A stretch of 64,000 nt of DNA, taken from NCBI GenBank assembly GCA_049889415.1, contig JBMHDL010000006.1:346707-410706 (forward strand). The letters are read 5' to 3'. Under the pieces are notes generated by a model, which worked only from the letters and a program-made list of their open reading frames with translations, was not told the origin of the DNA and searched no databases. Position numbers and translations under genes: made by a program. Below are positions 50,100 through 57,706 of this stretch, piece by piece. Numbering within the stretch: position 1 is the stretch's first letter; every line of letters starts with the position of its first letter. This DNA comes from JAYQKL01 sp049889415. Its GTDB lineage: Bacteria; Pseudomonadota; Alphaproteobacteria; RS24.

Positions 50100-50117
50100 T
50101 GTTGTATATTTACAACA
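50100..50117. promoter_or_regulatory. Perfect 7+4+7 palindrome
   Basis: TGTTGTA and TACAACA flank TATT. AT-rich symmetric sites of this size usually bind dimeric repressors. It lies 100 bases before the carboxyltransferase ATG. Confidence 0.45.
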
Positions 50118-50216
50118 CTGATGGGAGCAACAGTTTGACCATGGGAATTTGCTGCTGGAAAAGGTAGACTTTTGGGATGAGGCAAAGGGATCACTAGAAT
50201 AGTAAAGAGGAGAGAC

Positions 50217-51701
50217 ATGCCGACATGGAAAGATTGGCTGCAAGAGCTGAACCGTCGGAGCCGGGCGGCCTCTGAACAGGGGGGGAAAGCAAAAGTTAAC
50301 AAACAACATGAAGCGGGTCGATTAACCGCCCGTGAACGGCTCGAAAAGCTCCTTGATCAAGATAGTTTTCTTGAAATTGGTCTCTTGGGTGCCGGTGCGT
50401 CACCATCCGGAGAACCAATTCCGGCGGATGGGCTGATTGGTGGGTACGGCATGATTGGAGGGCAATCGGTTGTCGTCATGGCGGAGGACTTCACGACAAT
50501 GGGTGGCTCTATCGGGCATGTTGGAGCCGCCAAACGGGTGCGGTTTGCGCAATTAGCTTTGCAGGAAAAACGGCCCTTCATCATGTTGCTGGAAGGGGTC
50601 GGGGAACGTGCGGATAACGCATTGGAGCGCTATCCGCGCACCCCGAATGATTTGCAGATGCTGGCCCGTTTAAAGGGTCAGGTCCCGGTCATATCGGTTG
50701 TTATGGGATCCAGTGCCGGTCATGGCGCTTTGGCGGCGGTGTTTTCGGATTATGTGATCATGACGCGCCAGGCGGCGTTGTTCTCCGCCGGACCGCAACT
50801 GGTCAAGGCGGCTCTCGGTCAGACCGTCACGCCGCAAGAGCTTGGCGGGGCGCAAATCCATACCACAGCCAGCGGGATAGCACACGGCCTGGCTGAAGAT
50901 GATATGACGGCCTTGGAGATGGTGCGTCACTATCTCGATTATTTTACCCATCGAGAAAAAGATGGTCGGTCAGATCATGATGGCGTGACGGATATTCTCG
51001 ACATCATTCCGCCTGATGTGATGCAGCCTTATGATATGACGCTTGTTCTCACACAGCTCTTTGACCGCGGGTCTGTGATGCTCTTACAGCCGGATTATGG
51101 TGCGTCCCTATGTCTGGCCCTTGCGCGCCTTGAGGGTCACAGCGTCATGGTGGTGGCGTCTCAGCCAGCTGTCATGGGCGGGGCGATTACGATGGAGGCC
51201 GCCGGCAAAGCGGCGCATTTTCTTGAAACCGCCAGCGCTTTTGCTTTGCCAGTGGTATTTTTATGCGACACGCCCGGCGTGATGCCGGGGGCGGAGGCGG
51301 AGCAGGCTGGCACATTGAAAGCCGCCGCCGCCTTTTATCGCGCCCAAGCCGTACTGACCGGACCGAAACTGCATGTCACCTTGCGCAAAGCCTTCGGGTT
51401 CGGGTCATCCCTGATGGCGATGAATCCATTTGACGGGCAGACCATCACACTGGCGTTTCCCAATGCGTCGCTCGGGGCGATGCCGGTCAAGGGCGGTGCA
51501 GACGCCGCCGGGCTTGATGAGGCTGAGGCGCAGAAATTGGCTGAATTGGGGGCCGGGGCTTGGGCTGGCGCGGATAATGTCGCTTATGACCGGGTGATAG
51601 ATCCGCGTCAGTTAAGGGTGGAGCTTGTCGCCGCCCTTGGTCATGCATATCAGGCACATGAAGCACATGAAGCACATGAAGCAAAGGGCGGCGCAAGTTA
51701 A
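50217..51701 (+). CDS. Acyl-CoA carboxyltransferase subunit (PccB-like)
   Basis: A 494-residue biotin-dependent carboxyltransferase of the PccB/MccB/AccD family, which moves a carboxyl group from biotin to an acyl-CoA. GRLTARERLEKLLDQDSFLEIGLL starts the N-domain; the oxyanion loop MGSSAGHGAL and the C-domain loop GFGSSLMAM are in place. No biotin carboxylase or biotin carrier gene is in the window, so its partner lies elsewhere or the protein acts as a decarboxylase-type relative. The C-terminus has three HEA repeats. GAGGAGAG precedes the ATG. Substrate not clear; malonate-type or branched acyl-CoAs are possible. Confidence 0.8.
   Translation: MPTWKDWLQELNRRSRAASEQGGKAKVNKQHEAGRLTARERLEKLLDQDSFLEIGLLGAGASPSGEPIPADGLIGGYGMIGGQSVVVMAEDFTTMGGSIGHVGAAKRVRFAQLALQEKRPFIMLLEGVGERADNALERYPRTPNDLQMLARLKGQVPVISVVMGSSAGHGALAAVFSDYVIMTRQAALFSAGPQLVKAALGQTVTPQELGGAQIHTTASGIAHGLAEDDMTALEMVRHYLDYFTHREKDGRSDHDGVTDILDIIPPDVMQPYDMTLVLTQLFDRGSVMLLQPDYGASLCLALARLEGHSVMVVASQPAVMGGAITMEAAGKAAHFLETASAFALPVVFLCDTPGVMPGAEAEQAGTLKAAAAFYRAQAVLTGPKLHVTLRKAFGFGSSLMAMNPFDGQTITLAFPNASLGAMPVKGGADAAGLDEAEAQKLAELGAGAWAGADNVAYDRVIDPRQLRVELVAALGHAYQAHEAHEAHEAKGGAS
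51655..51681 (+). repeat. Nine-base tandem repeats (HEA) at carboxyltransferase C-terminus
   Basis: GCACATGAA is repeated three times in frame, encoding AHEAHEAHE just before the end of the protein. The tail lies beyond the conserved domain, so copy number may vary without harm. Confidence 0.7.
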
Positions 51702-51713
51702 GTCAGAATTCCG

Positions 51714-53750
51714 CTAAAAATCCAGACGGGTGCGCAGAACGATGTTGCGGCCGGGCTCCGGCAACAGATCCTTCAGGGCACTGCTGTGATGGCGGATTTC
51801 CTCATTGGTCAGGTTTTCACCCTGTAACATGACGGTCAGGCCGGAAACGCTTGGCGGCGTCCATTTCAACCCGGCATCCAGTTTGACATACCCGTCCGTC
51901 GGCATTTGGCTGGCCGGGACACGGGTCTGCCGTTCAGCTGCGATGACGTCAAAGCTGGCATCCCAGGTACCCTTGCTGGCGGCAAAGGAGAGCGTCAGCT
52001 TTTCAGCCGGAATATACAGCAATGGTGTGCCGTCATCCTCTTCGCCGCGCATATGCGCATAGCCAAGCTCGCTGCGCCAATTGCCCCAGGCGGCTTTGCC
52101 GCTCAAAGTGTAGCCGAGTTCCAGACCGGTAATCTCAGCCTTGCCTTGGCTGTACATGTAAATGGTTTCATCGCCTGACACTTGACCGCTGTCCTTCAGG
52201 AAGATGAAGCTGTCATAATCGTTCATGAACAGGGCGGCCTTGAAGTTGCCCTGTCCCCATTTTGATCGATAATACAGCTCTGCGGCAACCGACTCCTCAA
52301 CATCCAGATTGGCGTCGCCGCGCTCATAACGCATAACGGCGGCGTGCAGGCCATCGGCAAAAAGCTCGGTCGGGGCCGGTGGACGTTCGCTCCATGATAA
52401 GGAGCCACCAATCAGGCTGCTGGCATCCGACTGATAACCGATGCCGGCCGACAGGTTGATGGTGTCGAAGGATTTGCTGGTCTGGGCAGTGTCGTAGCTG
52501 GTGTTGTCAATGCGTGCGGCCAGTTCGGTTTTCCACTCACCTGACGATAAGCGCTCAATCAGGTGTAGTCCGAAATCCTCTTGATCCACGGACGGCAGAA
52601 ACGCCTCATCTCCGCTGGTCTCAAGCTCTGCTGTGCGCACCGAGGCACCAAATAGACCGTCGCCTCCGGCCAGGCCGGTGTAGGGCAGGTCCAGTCTGAT
52701 TTCAGCTTGCTGTTTGTCAAACTTTGTGCCTGCCGCATCCCCTTCAAATTCGGTGTGGGTGTAATCCGTGTAACCGAATTTCAGGCGCAGTGGATCAGAA
52801 CCCGGCTTGAGGTCATGCTCATAAATGAGCGTGGCGAAGGTTTTTTCCATGTCTGAGCGCACGCCGCCTTCTTCTTCCTCATGCTCATCATGATCCTCAT
52901 GATCCTCATCGTGATGCTCTTCTTCGTGGTGATGATGACCCGGAATGCCTAATTCCTGCGTGGTTTGGCCGACATTCAAGATCCAGCGCCGGTCCGTACC
53001 GTTCCATGCCAGCCCGGCCTTCAGCTCCTCAAGACGGCTGGATGTGTTTTCCGCATCCTGCTCGGCATCAATCGCCGTTTCGCCTTCAGAGGCCAGTTGT
53101 GCGGCGCTCTCGGCATGGGTGGGGATCCGGATGTTGCCGCTGTCGCTGTAAAAGCCGGATAGGGTTCCGACATAATCGCCGGCCGCCTGTCTGGTGAAGA
53201 AGCCGGCTTGTTCAGTGTCGGCAGCAGAGCCGAAGGTTGCGGTGACACTGGTTTGTGCTTGCGTGCTGAAGTCCAGACTGCGGCTGAAGCTGTTGACGAT
53301 GCCGGTGCCGGCATAGGGGCCGTAGCGCAACGCGCTTGGCCCTTTCAACACCTCAATGCGCTGTTGGTCATAGACCAGATCGCTGTTGGCATGGTCATTG
53401 GCGGTCTCCGACACATCACCGGATTGCAGGCCGTTTTGCAGAACGGCGATGCGGTATCCGGATTGTCCCCGGATGACCGGGCGACCGACAGCCGGTCCAT
53501 GAGAGGCGACATCGACACCCGGCAGGGTTTGCAGAAGCGTACCAATCGGTTTGCCTGTCAGCGTGTCAATGGTGTCGCGTCCGACGGCGTGCGTGGTTGA
53601 AATGATGTCCGTTGCTTTTTGCTGAAACGGCGCACTGCGGATGATGATTTCGTCAATACTGTTTTCCTGAGAAACAGCGGTGGCCGGCACGCTGCATGTA
53701 GCTGCAGCAAGCAGGTATAGAGCCTTGCGGCTCGGATTTTTCTTGGTCAT
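51714..53750 (-). CDS. ZnuD-like TonB-dependent zinc receptor
   Basis: A 678-residue TonB-dependent receptor. A signal peptide (ends AVSQ) is followed by DEIIIRSAPF, the plug (RIEVLKGPSALRYGPYAGTGIVNS) and a barrel ending TRLDF. At residues 272-294 an extracellular loop has a run of His, Glu and Asp (GHHHHEEEHHDEDHEDHDEH), the mark of ZnuD-type zinc receptors. This sets it apart from the other two receptors here. Upstream on the same strand is a short exported protein with an APPV tail. A Zur box was looked for but not seen. Zinc is the best guess; another soft metal such as copper or nickel is possible. Confidence 0.83.
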   Translation of the reverse strand: MTKKNPSRKALYLLAAATCSVPATAVSQENSIDEIIIRSAPFQQKATDIISTTHAVGRDTIDTLTGKPIGTLLQTLPGVDVASHGPAVGRPVIRGQSGYRIAVLQNGLQSGDVSETANDHANSDLVYDQQRIEVLKGPSALRYGPYAGTGIVNSFSRSLDFSTQAQTSVTATFGSAADTEQAGFFTRQAAGDYVGTLSGFYSDSGNIRIPTHAESAAQLASEGETAIDAEQDAENTSSRLEELKAGLAWNGTDRRWILNVGQTTQELGIPGHHHHEEEHHDEDHEDHDEHEEEEGGVRSDMEKTFATLIYEHDLKPGSDPLRLKFGYTDYTHTEFEGDAAGTKFDKQQAEIRLDLPYTGLAGGDGLFGASVRTAELETSGDEAFLPSVDQEDFGLHLIERLSSGEWKTELAARIDNTSYDTAQTSKSFDTINLSAGIGYQSDASSLIGGSLSWSERPPAPTELFADGLHAAVMRYERGDANLDVEESVAAELYYRSKWGQGNFKAALFMNDYDSFIFLKDSGQVSGDETIYMYSQGKAEITGLELGYTLSGKAAWGNWRSELGYAHMRGEEDDGTPLLYIPAEKLTLSFAASKGTWDASFDVIAAERQTRVPASQMPTDGYVKLDAGLKWTPPSVSGLTVMLQGENLTNEEIRHHSSALKDLLPEPGRNIVLRTRLDF

Positions 53751-53796
53751 TGTAATGTCCCTGAATTGAATATTTAGATTGAAAAAAGATTGTTTT

Positions 53797-54084
53797 TCAG
53801 ATCAATACAGGGGGTGCGCGGGTGAGATAAGCAAGCCGGAATTGGCGGTCTGGCAGGCCGGCGGTTACCGCCACCAACCGCTTGGCATAGGTGAAAGCCG
53901 GGCCTTGCAGACCAAAAGGTTCAGTCAAATCAACGGTTTGAGCCGCCAACAGGCAGTTTTCATGAAGGATTTCGGCTTCACTATGGGCCGGTTCATAATC
54001 TGTCAGCTTGTGCTGGACGTCATGCACCATGCCAGCCAGCAACAGCAGCAGCAGAAAAACGCTGATTTTTTGGACGACCCTCAT
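53797..54084 (-). CDS. Small exported DUF2946-like protein
   Basis: A 95-residue protein with an N-terminal hydrophobic helix (KISVFLLLLLLAGMVHDV), a His, Glu-rich middle, one Cys (HENC), and an ending TRAPPVLI. Such small proteins with a C-terminal RxPP are often next to metal TonB receptors. A role in metal handling in the periplasm is inferred only from position. ATG 54084 is preferred; the frame reaches 54102. Confidence 0.55.
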   Translation of the reverse strand: MRVVQKISVFLLLLLLAGMVHDVQHKLTDYEPAHSEAEILHENCLLAAQTVDLTEPFGLQGPAFTYAKRLVAVTAGLPDRQFRLAYLTRAPPVLI

Positions 54085-54135
54085 GGCGACAACATATGGC
54101 ATTGAATTTTGAATGACCAGCCCTTTTGCAGGCTA

Positions 54136-55035
54136 TTAAACATTTTCTTCCCGAAGCCAGTCCGCCAGCGCCGCACCGATTTCATGCGGGCTGTCTTCTT
54201 GAATGAAATGCAGACCGGAAACGGTCACTTCACGCTGATTTGGCCAGGTCCGGCAAAAATCACGCGCGGCACCTGTCAAGATCGACCCGGGTTCCGCATT
54301 AATGAACAATTTCGGGATCGGGCTTTGTGCCATAGCGTCAGCATAAGACTGCACGATGGCGATGACATCCGCCGGTTCACCACCTATTGGAATTTGGCGC
54401 GGCCAGCTCAGGGTCGGACGCCGATTTTCACCGGCTTGCATATAGGGCGCACGGTAGACGGCCATTTCCTCGTCGGACAAATTACGCATGATGGAGCCGG
54501 GCAAAACGCGTTCGACAAATATGTTTTTTTCCAACACCACCTCTTCGCCCGCCGGACTGCGAAACGCCTGGAAAATGTTTCTGGCATCCTCGGGCCAATC
54601 GTCAAAGCTGGGGATCGGGCGGACAATGCCCTCCATATAGCAGATCCCAGACACCCGGTCCGGATAGTCGGCGGCATAATGAAACCCAAGCGCTGATCCC
54701 CAGTCATGAATGACGAAAACAATGTCCCGTTTAATGTCCAATGCCTCCAGAGCGGCGCGGAAATAGGTGTTTTGCTCGTTATAGCTGTAGCTTTGCGGGC
54801 CGCTGTCCGCGAGTTTTTCGCTGTTGCCCATGCCGATCAGATCAATGGCGATACATCTGCCCAGAGCCGCGGCATGGGGCATGATATTGCGCCATAAATA
54901 AGAGGAAGTCGGATTGCCGTGTTGGAACACGATCGGTCGTCCATTCGGGTCGCCAAGCTCGACAAAAGCCATTTGTTTCCCCATCACCTCGACATATTTG
55001 CATGGGTGGGCCTGTGATTTTATGGTTTGGGTCAT
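54136..55035 (-). CDS. Haloalkane dehalogenase (HLD-II-like)
   Basis: A 299-residue alpha/beta-hydrolase that converts haloalkanes to alcohols and halide. The catalytic set is complete: nucleophile D111 in VIHDWGSALGFH, halide-binding W112 and N41 (HGNPTSS), acid E135 (CYMEG) and base H276 (GLHFIQEDSP). This Asp-His-Glu arrangement with Asn/Trp is that of the DhaA/LinB subfamily. AAGGAG precedes the ATG. It diverges from P450 and Rieske genes; palindrome C is in between. It may act on a halogenated marine or anthropogenic compound. Confidence 0.92.
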   Translation of the reverse strand: MTQTIKSQAHPCKYVEVMGKQMAFVELGDPNGRPIVFQHGNPTSSYLWRNIMPHAAALGRCIAIDLIGMGNSEKLADSGPQSYSYNEQNTYFRAALEALDIKRDIVFVIHDWGSALGFHYAADYPDRVSGICYMEGIVRPIPSFDDWPEDARNIFQAFRSPAGEEVVLEKNIFVERVLPGSIMRNLSDEEMAVYRAPYMQAGENRRPTLSWPRQIPIGGEPADVIAIVQSYADAMAQSPIPKLFINAEPGSILTGAARDFCRTWPNQREVTVSGLHFIQEDSPHEIGAALADWLREENV

Positions 55036-55164
55036 CCGCCATCTCCTTTTTTTTCTTTGAGCTTATGGCGCAAAAGCCGCCATGTCGATGAAAACATAAT
55101 GTCAGGCGGTGGATATTTGGTTTTGTCGGGGTGGCAAAATATTGACAACATCCTATTTCCGTCA

Positions 55165-55188
55165 TTAAATGAACGTCATTCGGAAATT
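55165..55188. promoter_or_regulatory. Palindrome C, site 3
   Basis: On the minus strand it reads TTTCCGAATGACGTTCATTT, almost the same as site 2 at 35410. The core GAACGTCATTC is a near-perfect palindrome. It lies in the divergent dehalogenase/P450 promoter region, 20-40 bases before the P450 ATG. Confidence 0.6.
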
Positions 55189-55205
55189 ATGAATAGGGGA
55201 GTTCC

Positions 55206-56606
55206 ATGTCCGAAGTCATTGATAAGCCGGTTGTCGGCAAGTCTGTGCCAGATGTGAAAGGCCTGCCTTTCATCGGCAACACATTGGAAATGGCCCGGGA
55301 TCCGGCAAAGTTTTTTGTCCGCTGCTATCGTGACTACGGACCGGCCTATCGGGTCAATGTGTTCGGCCGCAAGCAGATTGTGATTGCCGGCACCGAGGCC
55401 GCCAAGCTGATGACCACACGTCAGGGTCGGGAGTGTTTGCGCTCCCGGGAGTTTTGGGGCGACATGGCTGCCTACCAAAACTCCGACAAGCTGCTGACCA
55501 TGCTGGACGGCGAAGAGCACCAGCGATTGCGCGCCATCATGCGTGACGGGTTTTCCCGCGAAGCGGTGGCCGGGCGCTATCATGAGGTCGCCGGTATTGT
55601 TGACAGTTCCATCGCCCGTGACTGGACCGAAGGCCGCTCTGTTCCGGTCGTTGAGGCGTTCCAATATATGATTGTGCAGGTCATCGGCGAAATCATGGCC
55701 GGTCATGCGCCGCTGGAATATGTCAAGGATATCAGGACCAATATTCTGTTCCTGCTGAATGTTCTGGTCACCCGCGTCAAGCCGAAGTTTTTCCTGAAGG
55801 CTCCGAAGTTCCTGAAGGCGGAAAAGCGCGTCCGCGAACTGGGCGAGGGCATGATTGCGGAATTCAAAGCTCATGCTGAAAAGGGCACACTGCCCAAGAA
55901 CCTTTTGGGAGACGTGGTGCAGGCGCATTATGACCATCCGGATTTCATTCAGGAAAAAGACCTGATCCTGATGCTGACCGGCCCCTATGTTGCCGGGCTT
56001 GATACGGTCGCCAACACCATTGCGGCCTGTACCTATGCCATTTTGAAAACACCCGGCGTGTTGGAGAAGGTGCAGGCTGAAGCCGATGCGCTCTATGCCA
56101 AGGATACGGTCACGGAAGCTGACATTCGCGGCCTGGATTACATTCAAGGCTGTTTGAAGGAAGCCATGCGTATGTGGCCGATTGCGGTGGCCCAAATGCG
56201 GACTGCCACAAAGGATTTTGAGTTCGAGGGCTATAAAATTCCTGAGGGTGAGATGATGTTCATCGGCACCTCGGTACCGCATTTCATGGAAGAATATTTC
56301 CCCGACCCTGAAAAATTTGACCCGTTGCGTTACAGCGATGACCGCAAAGAACATATGAAACCGGGCGTCTATGCCCCGTTTGGTCGTGGCCCGCATACGT
56401 GCCTGGGACAAAATCTGGCTGAAGTTTTGATGGGCACCATCATGTCGAGACTGTTTCACCGTCTGGACTTGTCTTTGGATCCACCCGGATATACCCTGAA
56501 AACAAAATCAGCGCCTACCCCCGGCCCGGCCATGAGCTTTGCCGTAAAAGTAAAAGGGGAGCGCCGACCGGCAACCCCGCTAACACCTGAAAAGATTGAA
56601 AGCTAG
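55206..56606 (+). CDS. Cytochrome P450
   Basis: A 466-residue soluble P450. The haem-thiolate loop FGRGPHTCLG (C399), the ExxR at E319-R322 (KEAMRMWP), the I-helix oxygen-activation motif AGLDT (263-267) and the PERF-like region (PDPEKFDPLRY) are all present. GGGGAG precedes the ATG. It shares an operon with a Rieske oxygenase nine bases later. No ferredoxin or reductase is next to it. Hydroxylation of a hydrophobic substrate, such as a terpenoid or steroid, is plausible. Confidence 0.92.
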   Translation: MSEVIDKPVVGKSVPDVKGLPFIGNTLEMARDPAKFFVRCYRDYGPAYRVNVFGRKQIVIAGTEAAKLMTTRQGRECLRSREFWGDMAAYQNSDKLLTMLDGEEHQRLRAIMRDGFSREAVAGRYHEVAGIVDSSIARDWTEGRSVPVVEAFQYMIVQVIGEIMAGHAPLEYVKDIRTNILFLLNVLVTRVKPKFFLKAPKFLKAEKRVRELGEGMIAEFKAHAEKGTLPKNLLGDVVQAHYDHPDFIQEKDLILMLTGPYVAGLDTVANTIAACTYAILKTPGVLEKVQAEADALYAKDTVTEADIRGLDYIQGCLKEAMRMWPIAVAQMRTATKDFEFEGYKIPEGEMMFIGTSVPHFMEEYFPDPEKFDPLRYSDDRKEHMKPGVYAPFGRGPHTCLGQNLAEVLMGTIMSRLFHRLDLSLDPPGYTLKTKSAPTPGPAMSFAVKVKGERRPATPLTPEKIES

Positions 56607-56615
56607 GAGTGAACG

Positions 56616-57623
56616 ATGAACGCACCGATTGATATTGAAAGAGTCCAAACCGGGGACGAGCTTGAAAGATGCCCGTTTCCAATTCCTTATGGCTGGTTTT
56701 GTGTACAGTATTCCCATGAAATCCAACCGGGTGAAATCAAGATAGAAGAAATTTTCGGCAAGGAATGGGTTTTGTTCCGCGGCGAAGACGGCAAGGTCGG
56801 CATGACCGACCCTTACTGCCCGCATCTTGGTGCCCATCTGGGTCATGGAGGCGAAGTCCACGGCAACAATATTCGTTGCCCATTCCATCACTGGCAGTTC
56901 GACACGGAAGGCTGGTGCAAAGAAATTCCTTACGGCAAGGTCATGCCCGGCATCTGCAAAAAGAAGCCGGTTCTCAAGGCCCTGCCGGTCGTGGAGAAAT
57001 ACGGCATGGTGTTTGCCTGGTACCACCCGAACGAGGAGGCTCCACTTTGGGATCTGCCGGTCGTGCCGGAGTTTGAAGACCCGGATGGTCATGTTGACGT
57101 GCGCTACCACGCATGGGACATCGGCACCTGTATTCAGGAAATCGCCGAAAACAGTGTGGATACACCGCACCTGAAATTCCTGCACGGCGCCCCGATCATT
57201 CCGGGTGTGGAGTTCAGCTATGACGGCGCGATTTCCAAATATGACATTATGGAAGGCTATATTTACGGCACTGGTTATGGTCCGGGTATTTCGGAAACCC
57301 GCCATACGAAAGGTGATGTCGCTATGTTGATGTTTGCCATGTCCACGCCGGTCAATGCGGAATTGACCCGTACGCGTATGGCCTTTACATGGAAGAAATA
57401 TGACGAGGGGTCTGAGGATGCAGCCGTCGCAGAGCATCTTTACAATCACTCTATCGGTGAAGCCGAGGGTGAAGACTCAGCCGGTTTTGAATCCGTTGAC
57501 CTGATTGTCTGGGACAACAAGAAATATCGTCCCAAGCCGCTGCTGTGTGATGGTGATGGTCCGATTTTGCGGTTCCGTGAGTATTTCTCACAATTCTACA
57601 TTGACTCTGAAGCCGCCGAATAA
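56616..57623 (+). CDS. Rieske-type oxygenase (KshA-like)
   Basis: A 335-residue oxygenase with an N-terminal Rieske [2Fe-2S] domain (C68-x-H70 ... C88-x-x-H91 in CPHLGAHLGH and CPFHHWQF) and a C-terminal mononuclear iron domain (N179, D182, H185, H190 in ENSVDTPHLKFLH). The closest well-known layout is the oxygenase of 3-ketosteroid 9-alpha-hydroxylase and related one-component-fed Rieske monooxygenases. Co-transcription with a P450 hints at successive oxidations of the same molecule. Electron-transfer partners are not in the window. Confidence 0.9.
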   Translation: MNAPIDIERVQTGDELERCPFPIPYGWFCVQYSHEIQPGEIKIEEIFGKEWVLFRGEDGKVGMTDPYCPHLGAHLGHGGEVHGNNIRCPFHHWQFDTEGWCKEIPYGKVMPGICKKKPVLKALPVVEKYGMVFAWYHPNEEAPLWDLPVVPEFEDPDGHVDVRYHAWDIGTCIQEIAENSVDTPHLKFLHGAPIIPGVEFSYDGAISKYDIMEGYIYGTGYGPGISETRHTKGDVAMLMFAMSTPVNAELTRTRMAFTWKKYDEGSEDAAVAEHLYNHSIGEAEGEDSAGFESVDLIVWDNKKYRPKPLLCDGDGPILRFREYFSQFYIDSEAAE

Positions 57624-57646
57624 CCAAACGGCTTCCGGACAAAATA

Positions 57647-57678
57647 AAACGGGCGTATTTCGGTACGCCCGTTTTTTT
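57647..57678. terminator. Bidirectional terminator
   Basis: An 11-base-pair stem (AAACGGGCGTA with TACGCCCGTTT) around TTTCGG is flanked by an A-rich and a T-rich tract. It separates the Rieske gene from the convergent symporter gene. Confidence 0.88.
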
Positions 57679-57706
57679 GGTTTATTTTTGAGTGGCGTGA
57701 TGAAGC

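Larger units (their letters stand above)
50004..50216. other. Divergent regulatory region with two strong dyads
   Basis: This 213-base gap between the secreted-protein gene and the carboxyltransferase gene has no gene. It holds AGATGACGC-CA-GCGTCATCT at 50063-50082 (perfect 9+2+9) and TGTTGTA-TATT-TACAACA at 50100-50117 (perfect 7+4+7). Either could be an operator or an mRNA hairpin. Confidence 0.5.

Noticed and set aside
54085..54135. Zur box upstream of the small exported protein and zinc receptor
   Set aside because: No TGTTATAATATAACA-like symmetry is found in this gap or in the gap before 53750.
55176..56459. Long open frame (427 codons) on the minus strand
   Set aside because: It is antisense to a P450 gene with all catalytic motifs; its protein has no recognisable domain and comes from codon bias in the real gene.
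56580..57449. 289-codon minus-strand frame
   Set aside because: Shadow of the Rieske oxygenase at 56616; no ribosome site and no domain.
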